From Sediminicola luteus (GTDB taxonomy: Bacteria; Bacteroidota; Bacteroidia; Flavobacteriales; Flavobacteriaceae): a stretch of DNA of 64,000 nucleotides. A program made the translations under genes and the position numbers. Shown here in pieces: positions 53,206 to 60,632 of the stretch. The notes under the pieces are model-generated. The model had not been told where the DNA came from. It searched no databases and worked only from the letters and a program-made list of their open reading frames with translations. The DNA lies in assembly GCF_002514735.1 (NCBI RefSeq), contig NZ_NBWU01000001.1, positions 62,001-126,000 of the forward strand, given 5' to 3'. Positions within the stretch are counted from its first letter, which is position 1; the number at the start of each line of letters is the position of its first letter.

Positions 53206-54285
53206 TTAATCCATAAAATACCAGAACTTAGGCTCGGTACCCAAGTCTTCCTTTAGGCGGAATACCTTTTTATTCTCCAATACCCAGCGAATGGTACTGT
53301 TGGGATCTAAAAGGTTTCCGAAAATACGTGCCCCAGTCGGACAAGCTTCTACGCACGCCGGATCCTTACCAGCCCTAGAACGTTGTACACAAAAAGTACA
53401 TTTTTCGACCACACCTTTTTTTCGCATGCGGTTGCCTAGATAGTGTTGATCCTTGTTCACCTCGGTCTCCGGCACCTCGGGTTTGCTCCAATTGAATCGG
53501 CGCCCATCGTACGGACAGGCCGCCATACAATACCTACAGCCCACACACCAATCATAATCGACAACTACCAGGCCATCTTTCTCGCGCCAAGTAGCTTCAA
53601 CCGGACAAACATCTACACAAGGCGGGTTGTCGCAATGAAAGCATTGGGTGCCCATATAAAAATGGCCTTGGGCGGGTACTTCGTGATAATAATTATCGTC
53701 GGCCTCGTTAAAATTGAAGCCTTTGCCATCCTGCATTTCATGGATACGGATATACTGCATTTCGGACTTGCGATCTTGGTTGTTCTCCTCCACACAAGCG
53801 TTCACACAATCCATATACCCCTGGCATTTCGATATGTTAAAAGCATAGCCGTACAGTACATTGTCCAGGGCATCTTGCGAAGACATTTTCAAGGTTTTGC
53901 CGGTTCGCAATTGATACGAGCGTACCAAACGGTCTACCGTAGCCTTTTTTTCGTCTTCGGTCATTAATTTATAATTGCCCTTAAACTGTTCTTCCCAGTC
54001 AATTTGGGCTTTTTCCTTGGATTCGTCCCCGGCGATAAAACTACAGGATGTACTCACGGCACCGGCACCGACCATTAAACTAGCGGTGAGTTTACGGAAG
54101 GCATCTCGGCGATCCATTTTTTGTCCGAAATACTGCCGATAACCATCCGGACGCGATGTTGTTTCCGGTTTATGCGAACCACAGCCTCCTTCGTTCTTAC
54201 CACATCCGCAGCTATTCGCAGATGTTTGTTTGTTGCTCCCCAAGTCGAGGGAAAACCATTTCTTCTGCTGTTTTTCCTTTGCCAT
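53206..54285 (-). CDS. Tat-exported 4Fe-4S ferredoxin subunit (DsrO/TtrB/NrfC-like)
   Basis: A 359-residue electron-transfer protein with four cysteine clusters in the usual order: CQGYMDCVNACVEEN, CFHCDNPPCVDVCP, CVGCRYCMAACP and CTFCVQRSRAGKDPACVEACP. A twin-arginine motif (RRDAFRKLTASLMVGAGAVSTSC) sits unusually far in, at about residue 57, behind a Cys- and Gly-rich head (SCGCGKNEGGCGSH). It should accept electrons from NrfD and pass them to the cytochromes and NapA. Spacing is 2 bp from the tetraheme gene upstream and 27 bp from nrfD downstream. Confidence 0.9.
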   Translation of the reverse strand: MAKEKQQKKWFSLDLGSNKQTSANSCGCGKNEGGCGSHKPETTSRPDGYRQYFGQKMDRRDAFRKLTASLMVGAGAVSTSCSFIAGDESKEKAQIDWEEQFKGNYKLMTEDEKKATVDRLVRSYQLRTGKTLKMSSQDALDNVLYGYAFNISKCQGYMDCVNACVEENNQDRKSEMQYIRIHEMQDGKGFNFNEADDNYYHEVPAQGHFYMGTQCFHCDNPPCVDVCPVEATWREKDGLVVVDYDWCVGCRYCMAACPYDGRRFNWSKPEVPETEVNKDQHYLGNRMRKKGVVEKCTFCVQRSRAGKDPACVEACPTGARIFGNLLDPNSTIRWVLENKKVFRLKEDLGTEPKFWYFMD

Positions 54286-54287
54286 AG

Positions 54288-54914
54288 CTATTCCCTTTCT
54301 TTTTGAACCTGTGAATTAAAACGAACGGGCCATTTGGTCGGAAAGCCCGGCTGGTGCGGATTATGACAGTTTACACAGGTCATGGAAGCCCTTGGCGGGG
54401 CCCAGCCTACCAAACTTTTGCCATGTGCGCCACCCGACCAATCTTTGTATTCTTGGGTATGGCATTGGCCACATAACCTAAAACTATAATCAAAATCGAT
54501 TTGGCTGCCGGTAAGACTGGTCAATTGATCCATATTATCTGGATTATGACAGGTAGTACAGGCCATGGTATGCGAATCGGCATGCTCCAACTTAATGTCC
54601 CAATGCGCCTTTTTCTTACGTCTTTTCGGCAAATCTTCCAAACTGCCGGTATGGCACTCGGTACATGCAAATCCCTTTATCTGTTTCTTACTTTCCGGAA
54701 TCAAGAATCGTTGTCCGTGTACATGAACCTCCAACGTCTCAATTTCGCCCAGGAAGGGGGTGGAGGAAACGGTTACGGAATCATAGTCCGCACTCATGGC
54801 CTCTATACGTTCGACCACAGAATGGTATTCGCCCTCTTTATGTTTACAGGATGTGAGACCCAACGCCAAACACAGACCTATCGACATGACTACAATATGG
54901 TTTGACTTTCTCAT
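54288..54914 (-). CDS. Tetraheme cytochrome c lipoprotein
   Basis: A 208-residue lipoprotein (LGLTSCKHKEG lipobox) with four CxxCH heme motifs: CTECH, CTTCH, CGQCH and CVNCH. Spacing and the GAHGKSLV region resemble NapC/NrfH- or DmsE-like electron carriers, but there is no N-terminal transmembrane anchor apart from the lipid. It overlaps the napB stop by four bases (ATGA). It probably connects the iron-sulfur protein with NapB. Confidence 0.85.
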   Translation of the reverse strand: MRKSNHIVVMSIGLCLALGLTSCKHKEGEYHSVVERIEAMSADYDSVTVSSTPFLGEIETLEVHVHGQRFLIPESKKQIKGFACTECHTGSLEDLPKRRKKKAHWDIKLEHADSHTMACTTCHNPDNMDQLTSLTGSQIDFDYSFRLCGQCHTQEYKDWSGGAHGKSLVGWAPPRASMTCVNCHNPHQPGFPTKWPVRFNSQVQKERE

Positions 54915-55591
54915 TTCTTTTGTCTTATAAAAATCCCTGTTTCCTTATTCTCAGCTGGTACATGACATTGCCTACAATTTACCCGTTCGGGATGGGTAAC
55001 CCGTATTTCCTTGGGGGCACTTGGTCCGGCATGGCACGAGAGACAACTTTCCCGCATTTGCAATTGATGGGGTATCATGGGCGGACTACCGATCAATGCC
55101 TGATTACTTCCGACTAGAGGAGTTTCAAAGGAAGCGAACAACCCTTCTTTAAAGAGCGAATTGCTTTTTTTGGCCACATGACATTGCCGACAGTTTACCA
55201 TTTCCGGATGGGGACTAACTGGGGCGTAGGCCGAAAACTTGGCCACAAAACCCCCATGACCATGGCACTTTAGGCAGCTGGTACCGCCCATACTTTTCTC
55301 GTCTGCCACCGGATGCGGAATATAGGGTGGGGCACCATGGTAGGCCCTGTTGTAGTAATAATCGGCCAAACTTCTTTGGTGTTCCTCATCTATGATCATA
55401 CGGGAATAATCGACCGATCCATCCAGGTTTTCAAATACCCCACGTTCGGCCGGAAGCGCCCACTGGGTGGTGTTATCTTCGGTTAAGGGAATATAAGCTT
55501 CCTCCAAACCGCTCCTATAACTATAGTTCCATAAAAAGATGAAACTAAGTAGTAGTATGCCAAAAAACGATATGATTCCGATGCGTTTCAT
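54911..55591 (-). CDS. napB: NapB-like nitrate reductase cytochrome c, tetraheme by internal duplication
   Basis: A 226-residue protein with an N-terminal membrane anchor or signal (IISFFGILLLSFIFLW). The typical NapB unit, PP-x-IPH ... CLxCH ... HPE-x-VNCRQCHV, occurs twice: CLKCHGHGG with CRQCHVAKK in the first half and CLSCHAGPS with CRQCHVPAE in the second, giving four heme sites instead of the usual two. It is the electron donor of NapA. It starts 3 bp after the napA stop. Confidence 0.88.
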   Translation of the reverse strand: MKRIGIISFFGILLLSFIFLWNYSYRSGLEEAYIPLTEDNTTQWALPAERGVFENLDGSVDYSRMIIDEEHQRSLADYYYNRAYHGAPPYIPHPVADEKSMGGTSCLKCHGHGGFVAKFSAYAPVSPHPEMVNCRQCHVAKKSNSLFKEGLFASFETPLVGSNQALIGSPPMIPHQLQMRESCLSCHAGPSAPKEIRVTHPERVNCRQCHVPAENKETGIFIRQKK

Positions 55592-55594
55592 ACC

Positions 55595-57922
55595 CTAGAC
55601 TTTTTCGATTTTAACGGCACACTTCTTAAAGTCGGGCTCTTTCGATATGGGACAAAAGGCATCGAGGGTAACATCGTTAATCATCAGTTCTTCGTCAAAG
55701 AAGGGTGCGAACACCTGACCTTTGGTGGGCAAACCACGTTCATTGATCGAGGCCGGCATGGTACAAGCTCCCCTTTTGGAAATCACTTTTACCATATCGC
55801 CATTACTTATCCCATAATCCATAGCATCGTCGGGATGCAGTTCTATATAGGCATTGGGCATGGCTTGGTGCAGTACCGGGATCCTACGGGTCATGGAACC
55901 GGTATGCCAATGCTCTACTACCCTTCCGGTATTTAGCCAGAACGGATATTCGGCATCGGGTTTTTCGGGTGCGGGCTCAAAGGGGCGTTGCCATATTACG
56001 GCCTTACCATCGGGTTTGCCATAAAAATGGAAGGCTTTGCCATTGTCACAGGCCGGATCGTATTCGGCATTAAAACGCCAAAGGGTAGATTTGCCCTCTA
56101 CATAAGGCCAAATAACACCCGATTTCCGTTTTAAGGCTTTTAATGGCGCCATGCCATGTTTTTTCCCTTCATGGAACTGAATGTACTCTTCGTAAATTTC
56201 CTCGACATGGTTCTCCCGGGAATAAGGGAACAAATCACCGAAGCCCATGCGCTTGGCCACCTCAATGGTCATCCAAGCATCGGGGGTAGTTTCTCCGGGC
56301 CCTTCAATCATTTGATCCCAGTGTTGGGTTCGCCTTTCGGAATTACCATAAATCCCCGATTTTTCGATATGCCATGAGGCCGGTAAGATTACATCGGCCA
56401 CATCGGAGGTCGGAGTAGGGAACACATCGGAAACCACTACGAAGCAAGATTCTTTTTCTAGGGCCGGTCGGTACCTACTCGTTTTAGGCAAAGAGACCAA
56501 GGGGTTGGTCACTTGGGTCCAGATAAACTTGATATCGCCCCGATCCACCGCCCGGAACATTTCGGTGGTGTGGTAGGTCGGTTTTGCGGGAATGCGCTCA
56601 TAGGGCACTTTCCAGATTTTGGCGGCCAAGCGACGGTGTTTTTCGTTCGTGACCACCCCCTTGGGCAGTTTATGGGTAAATGTACCTACTTCCCGGGCCG
56701 TACCACAGGCCGAAGGTTGTCCGGTCAACGAAAACGGACCGTTGCCCGGCTGCGAGATCTTTCCGGTAAGTAAGTGTATGTTATACACCAAATTGTTCAT
56801 CCAAGTACCACGGGTGTGCTGGTTCATGCCCATACACCAATACGAAACCACTTTTTTATTGGGATCGCCATAAATAGCGGCCAAATACTTAATGTCTTGT
56901 ACCGATACCTTGGAATACTTGGCGACTTTTTCGGGGGTATAATCTTGTAAGAACTCCCGGTAGGCTTCAAAATCGATAGGGGTGGCCTTGTCCTTAAAGG
57001 CGAATTTGTCTTCTAACCCATAACCAATGTTGGTAAGGCCCTTGGTAAAATTGCAGTGCTTTTCCACAAAGGATTTGTTCATCCAACCGTTTTCGATGAT
57101 CTCGTAACAGATGGCGTTGGCCACGGCCAGATCGGTCTGCGGCTCGAACAGTATAGAACGGTCCGAAGCCGTACTCGAACGGGTCGTCCGGGTGGCAAAG
57201 TCTACGATCTTGGCCCCACGCCGCTGTTTTTGCTCCAGCATTCTAGAGAATAGTACCGGGTGCATCTCGGCCATATTGTTACCCCAAGTAATAAAGTAAT
57301 CGGCATGTTCTATATCTTCATAACAACCCATGGGCTCATCGGCCCCGAAGGTGGTTAAAAACCCGGCCACCGCACTGGCCATACATAATCGGGCATTACA
57401 ATCGAGGTTGTTGGTACCTATAGCTCCCTTCATAAGTTTAGAGGCCACGTAACCTTCCGGTATGGTCGATTGGCCCGAGGTATACATGGCCACCGAATCC
57501 TTTCCGTGTTTTTCTATGGTCTCCTTCATCTTAGAGGCCACCAAATCCAAGGCCTCATCCAATGGGGTTTTTACATAAGTACCGTTCTTTTTGACCAAGG
57601 CATGTGTCAAACGATCTTTTGATTGGATACACATGGTCTGGTGATAACCTTTGACACATAAAAGGCCTTTGTTCACTTTAGACCGCGGGTCGCCCTTTAC
57701 GGCTACGGCCTTACCGTCTTTGATACCCACCAAAATACCACAGCCTACACCACAGAACCTACAGGGGCCTTTTTTCCATTCCAAATCACCTTGGGCAGCC
57801 GCTGCCCGCTCTTGTTCGCCGGCAAAGATGATACCCGGAAACATTCCGGCCGCCGCCGTTATGGCCGCTGCCTTCGCCATTTGCTTAATAAAAAGCCGTC
57901 TACTACTCAAAGATGTATACAT
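55595..57922 (-). CDS. napA: Periplasmic nitrate reductase, catalytic subunit
   Basis: A 775-residue Tat-exported molybdopterin enzyme. The Tat signal is SRRLFIKQMAKAAAITAAAGMFPG. The [4Fe-4S] motif is C-x2-C-x3-C-x27-C (Cys54, 57, 61, 89; CRFCGVGCGILVG). The molybdenum ligand is Cys180 in CNARLCMASAVAG. Further NapA marks are PMGCYEDIEHADYFITWGNNMAEMHPVLF, GMNQHTRGTWMNNLVYNIHLLTGKISQPGNGPFSLTGQPSACG, and the C-terminal GRVVEHWHTGSMTRRIP. It reduces nitrate to nitrite. It starts 1 bp after napD, which supports NapD-NapA coupling. Confidence 0.96.
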   Translation of the reverse strand: MYTSLSSRRLFIKQMAKAAAITAAAGMFPGIIFAGEQERAAAAQGDLEWKKGPCRFCGVGCGILVGIKDGKAVAVKGDPRSKVNKGLLCVKGYHQTMCIQSKDRLTHALVKKNGTYVKTPLDEALDLVASKMKETIEKHGKDSVAMYTSGQSTIPEGYVASKLMKGAIGTNNLDCNARLCMASAVAGFLTTFGADEPMGCYEDIEHADYFITWGNNMAEMHPVLFSRMLEQKQRRGAKIVDFATRTTRSSTASDRSILFEPQTDLAVANAICYEIIENGWMNKSFVEKHCNFTKGLTNIGYGLEDKFAFKDKATPIDFEAYREFLQDYTPEKVAKYSKVSVQDIKYLAAIYGDPNKKVVSYWCMGMNQHTRGTWMNNLVYNIHLLTGKISQPGNGPFSLTGQPSACGTAREVGTFTHKLPKGVVTNEKHRRLAAKIWKVPYERIPAKPTYHTTEMFRAVDRGDIKFIWTQVTNPLVSLPKTSRYRPALEKESCFVVVSDVFPTPTSDVADVILPASWHIEKSGIYGNSERRTQHWDQMIEGPGETTPDAWMTIEVAKRMGFGDLFPYSRENHVEEIYEEYIQFHEGKKHGMAPLKALKRKSGVIWPYVEGKSTLWRFNAEYDPACDNGKAFHFYGKPDGKAVIWQRPFEPAPEKPDAEYPFWLNTGRVVEHWHTGSMTRRIPVLHQAMPNAYIELHPDDAMDYGISNGDMVKVISKRGACTMPASINERGLPTKGQVFAPFFDEELMINDVTLDAFCPISKEPDFKKCAVKIEKV

Positions 57923-57923
57923 A

Positions 57924-58163
57924 CTATGGGTTTTTAGGGGTATCGAAGCCAGAGACCAAAACCAATAGTTTTAGGGCTTCCAGATTATCTAATCGTGATT
58001 TAAGTTGTTGATCTTCCTCCTCGGTAGAGGTGTCGGTAATAACAATGACTACGTCCTCATTTTCCGCTGGGAGCAGTTCGCATTGGGCAATAGAAGATAG
58101 ACTAGCGATCAGCGCATCCTTTTTGCCTTCGCAAGGATGGGCCAAATAACTTTTTATAGGCAT
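57924..58163 (-). CDS. napD: NapD-type chaperone of nitrate reductase
   Basis: A 79-residue small protein starting at the ATG at 58163 (PIKSYLAHP). A frame extended upstream would begin at a TTG inside the promoter region. The ferredoxin-like fold of NapD (beta-alpha-beta-beta-alpha-beta) is suggested by IKSYLAHPCEGKKDALIASLSSIAQCELLPA and the VVIVITDTSTEEEDQQLKSRLDNLEALKLLVLV pattern. NapD binds the Tat signal of NapA and is needed for its maturation. It leads the nap operon; an FNR-type box lies about 41 bp upstream of the predicted start of transcription. Confidence 0.8.
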   Translation of the reverse strand: MPIKSYLAHPCEGKKDALIASLSSIAQCELLPAENEDVVIVITDTSTEEEDQQLKSRLDNLEALKLLVLVSGFDTPKNP

Positions 58164-58184
58164 GGTTCCCGTGATTTTCCTTAT

Positions 58185-58191
58185 CAAAATA
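58185..58191 (-). promoter_or_regulatory. Possible -7 region of the nap operon
   Basis: The minus strand has TATTTTG, one base shorter than TAnnTTTG, about 22 bases before the napD ATG. Its expected transcription start is about 41 bp from the centre of the FNR-like site. The match is imperfect, so this is tentative. Confidence 0.3.
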
Positions 58192-58215
58192 CGAAAAAAC
58201 GACGTAGGCTGAACA

Positions 58216-58227
58216 TGATATTTATCA
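58216..58227. promoter_or_regulatory. FNR/CRP-type operator between napD and moeA
   Basis: TGATATTTATCA is a perfect inverted repeat of the FNR core half-sites TGAT and ATCA with the usual 4-bp spacer. It lies in the middle of the divergent promoter region. Its centre (58221.5) is about 41-42 bp from the predicted start of the moeA transcript and a similar distance from the tentative nap start, the position at which class II activators bind. Confidence 0.65.
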
Positions 58228-58251
58228 GTTCCCGCCTGTCTATAAAATCGT

Positions 58252-58259
58252 TATATTTG
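58252..58259 (+). promoter_or_regulatory. Candidate -7 box (TATATTTG) of the moeA operon
   Basis: Exact TAnnTTTG match, 43 bases before the moeA ATG. No clear TTG at -33, which fits a promoter that needs an activator bound at the FNR-type site. Confidence 0.55.
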
Positions 58260-58302
58260 ACAAGACATAACGCTATTGTTTTCATACACCCTTTAAAAAC
58301 AG

Positions 58303-59478
58303 ATGATTAGCCCGAAAGAAGCCCTTGATATAGTTGAAAACCAATCTATTGCGCTAGCTCCATTTAGAATCAATCTAAGTGAGGCATTGGGCTATCGGTT
58401 GGCACAAGATGTACCCTCACCCATCGCCATGCCCCCCTTTCGGCAATCGGCCATGGACGGGTATGCCGTAAACCTGCACGCATCGGATTCCTTTACCGTT
58501 ATTGGTGAGATTCAGGCCGGGGACGGCCAGAATCCGGGATTGGGTAAAAACGAAGGGGTACGCATTTTTACAGGCGCGGCCGTACCGGACGATGCCCAGG
58601 TGGTAATTATGCAGGAAAAAATTAGACGTGAGGGTGAAATGGCGTATATAGAAGGCGAGTTGGGTCACCATAACATCCGCCCGGCAGGGGAACAGATCCA
58701 ACAAGGCGAAATCGCCCTAAAAAAAGGAAGCTCCCTAAATGCGGCGGCCATTGGATTTCTCACCACTTTGGGGATTACCGAAGTATTGGTTTACCGAAAA
58801 CCATCCGTAGCCATTGTGAGTACGGGTAACGAATTGCAATCGCCCGGCACCCCTTTGGCCCCTGGGAAAATTTATGAGAGTAATTCCCTTATGCTGCAAA
58901 TGGCTTTGCGCTCTATGGGATATGCGAATAGTTCCCTTCAACAAATACAAGACGACTATACTACCACTGTGGTGGTTTTAAAAGAACTGATAGCTCAAAA
59001 CGATATGGTGCTCATCTCTGGGGGCATTTCGGTGGGTGATTATGACTATGTGGGTAAGGCCCTGACGGAAATCGGTGTAACGCCCCAATTTTACAAGGTG
59101 AAACAAAAACCCGGCAAACCCCTATTCTTCGGCAAAAAGGACAACACCCTCATCTTTGCGCTACCCGGAAACCCGGCGGCTGCCTTAAGCTGTACCTATA
59201 TATATGTGCGCACCGCTTTGGAAAGGATCTCGGGCCATTTGGATTTTAAACTACCACGTACCCAAGGAAAAATAAGTGCCGCCTACAGCAAAAAAGGGCC
59301 CAGGGCCCAATTTTTAAAAGGTTTTTACGCCCATGGGGAAGTCCAGGTTCTAGAAGGTCAGAGTTCGGCCATGCTACGCAGTTTTGCGCAGGCCAATGTA
59401 TTGGTTTTCATTCCTGAAGACCGTTTCGAAATCGCCTTTGGGGAAACCGTAGAACTTATCCCGATACCGGGATTATAA
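58303..59478 (+). CDS. moeA: Molybdopterin molybdenumtransferase
   Basis: A 391-residue enzyme that inserts molybdate into adenylylated molybdopterin. Marks of the family are PPFRQSAMDGYAVN, GVRIFTGAAVPDDAQVVIMQE, VAIVSTGNELQSPG, VLISGGISVGDYDYV and LPGNPAAALSC. It opens the plus-strand cofactor operon, is divergent from napD, and ends 10 bp before the modE-like gene. Confidence 0.97.
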   Translation: MISPKEALDIVENQSIALAPFRINLSEALGYRLAQDVPSPIAMPPFRQSAMDGYAVNLHASDSFTVIGEIQAGDGQNPGLGKNEGVRIFTGAAVPDDAQVVIMQEKIRREGEMAYIEGELGHHNIRPAGEQIQQGEIALKKGSSLNAAAIGFLTTLGITEVLVYRKPSVAIVSTGNELQSPGTPLAPGKIYESNSLMLQMALRSMGYANSSLQQIQDDYTTTVVVLKELIAQNDMVLISGGISVGDYDYVGKALTEIGVTPQFYKVKQKPGKPLFFGKKDNTLIFALPGNPAAALSCTYIYVRTALERISGHLDFKLPRTQGKISAAYSKKGPRAQFLKGFYAHGEVQVLEGQSSAMLRSFAQANVLVFIPEDRFEIAFGETVELIPIPGL

Positions 59479-59488
59479 ACGCCATAGG

Positions 59489-59821
59489 ATGGGATACAAG
59501 GTAAAAAGTAGGATTTGGTTAGAGCTCGATGGCCAGTTATTGCTGGGTCCCGGTCGGGTAAAATTGCTCCGGGCCATAGAAGCCACCGGTTCACTTTCAA
59601 AAGCGGCCAAATCGCTCGACATGTCCTATAAAAAAGCGTGGCGGGTGGTCGATGAGGTAAACAAAGCCGCCAAAATACCTGTGGTTATTACCCAAACGGG
59701 AGGCAAAAACGGTGGAGGTACCGTACTAACACCACATGGGCAGGAGGTATTGGGCGCATTTGAGCAGATCAACCAAGACTGCTGGCAATATTTAGACCAA
59801 CAACCCATAAACATCAATTAA
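59489..59821 (+). CDS. ModE N-terminal-type DNA-binding protein (no molybdate domain)
   Basis: A 110-residue protein consisting of just the LysR-like winged-helix domain of ModE (IWLELDGQLLLGPGRVKLLRAIEATGSLSKAAKSLDMSYKKAWRVVDEVNKA). The C-terminal molybdate-binding TOBE domains of E. coli ModE are missing, so any molybdate sensing must come from elsewhere or be absent. It lies between moeA (10 bp) and mobA (3 bp) and may regulate this operon or molybdate uptake. Confidence 0.88.
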   Translation: MGYKVKSRIWLELDGQLLLGPGRVKLLRAIEATGSLSKAAKSLDMSYKKAWRVVDEVNKAAKIPVVITQTGGKNGGGTVLTPHGQEVLGAFEQINQDCWQYLDQQPININ

Positions 59822-59824
59822 TAA

Positions 59825-60412
59825 ATGGGAACCCCGAAGGTACAGATCAATGGTATCATTCTCGCAGGCGGAAAAAGTAGCCGCATGGGACGCGATAAGG
59901 CACTTACCCTTTTTTGGGGAAAGCCCATGCTGCAATATGCCATAGATACCCTAAAACCCATGGTTGATAAACTTTATATTGTCTCGAACGGTGTAAAACA
60001 TGGATGGCCTGGTACTACCCTAGTCCCTGACCACATTTCGGATGCGGGTCCTTTGGCCGGGCTCTATTCGGGCTTGGTAGCCAGTACTTCGGACCTGAAT
60101 TTGGTTTTGGCCTGTGACACCCCTTTGGTAAACACGCCATTAATGCAATACCTATTGAAGCACTATAACGGAAAGGACTTGGCCCTTCAAGTAACCGTGG
60201 CCGGTAAATCGATGCCGTTGATAGGGCTTTATCATAAAAGCTGTGCCCCTAGTTGCTTGGCTTTGTTACAAAACGATGAACGCCGCTTACGAAAGTTGGC
60301 AGAACATATCCCGACCCAATGGCTACCCCTACCCCAAGAGATGGCCGGGTTGGCCCAAAACATTAACGACTTGGAAAGTCTCGAAAAACTGGAAACCTAT
60401 GGCAACCATTAA
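59825..60412 (+). CDS. mobA: Molybdenum cofactor guanylyltransferase
   Basis: A 195-residue enzyme that attaches GMP to molybdopterin to form the guanine dinucleotide used by NapA. The nucleotide-binding motif is GIILAGGKSSRMGRDKALTLFWGKPM, with VPDHISDAGPLAGLYSGL and VLACDTPLV for metal and product binding. It overlaps moaD by 14 bp. Confidence 0.95.
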   Translation: MGTPKVQINGIILAGGKSSRMGRDKALTLFWGKPMLQYAIDTLKPMVDKLYIVSNGVKHGWPGTTLVPDHISDAGPLAGLYSGLVASTSDLNLVLACDTPLVNTPLMQYLLKHYNGKDLALQVTVAGKSMPLIGLYHKSCAPSCLALLQNDERRLRKLAEHIPTQWLPLPQEMAGLAQNINDLESLEKLETYGNH

Positions 60413-60632
60413 ATATTTTGGCATGTTGGCCGAAGCCACAGGGCTTCAAGAGGAGCGCATGGCACTTGAGCCGCAAGCCGTTTCCACCCTAAAACAGCTG
60501 CTACTGGAAAAACACCCTACCTTAATGGGGAAAGATTTTAGGATCGCAGTAAACCAAGAACTCGGTGATGACAATCGCATGGTTTCCGACACTACGGAAA
60601 TTGCCCTTTTACCCCCATTTTCAGGCGGATGA
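60399..60632 (+). CDS. moaD: Molybdopterin synthase small subunit
   Basis: A 77-residue ubiquitin-like protein that starts at ATG 60399; a longer frame from 60243 is read through mobA and is not coding. The family marks are IKYFGMLAEATG at the start, RIAVNQEL and the C-terminal di-glycine ALLPPFSGG, which is thiocarboxylated to carry the sulfur. Overlaps mobA (14 bp) and moeB (4 bp). Confidence 0.92.
   Translation: MATIKYFGMLAEATGLQEERMALEPQAVSTLKQLLLEKHPTLMGKDFRIAVNQELGDDNRMVSDTTEIALLPPFSGG

Noticed and set aside
60243-60632. Long frame ending in moaD, 129 codons
   Set aside because: Its first 52 codons overlap mobA in another frame and resemble nothing; MoaD starts at 60399.
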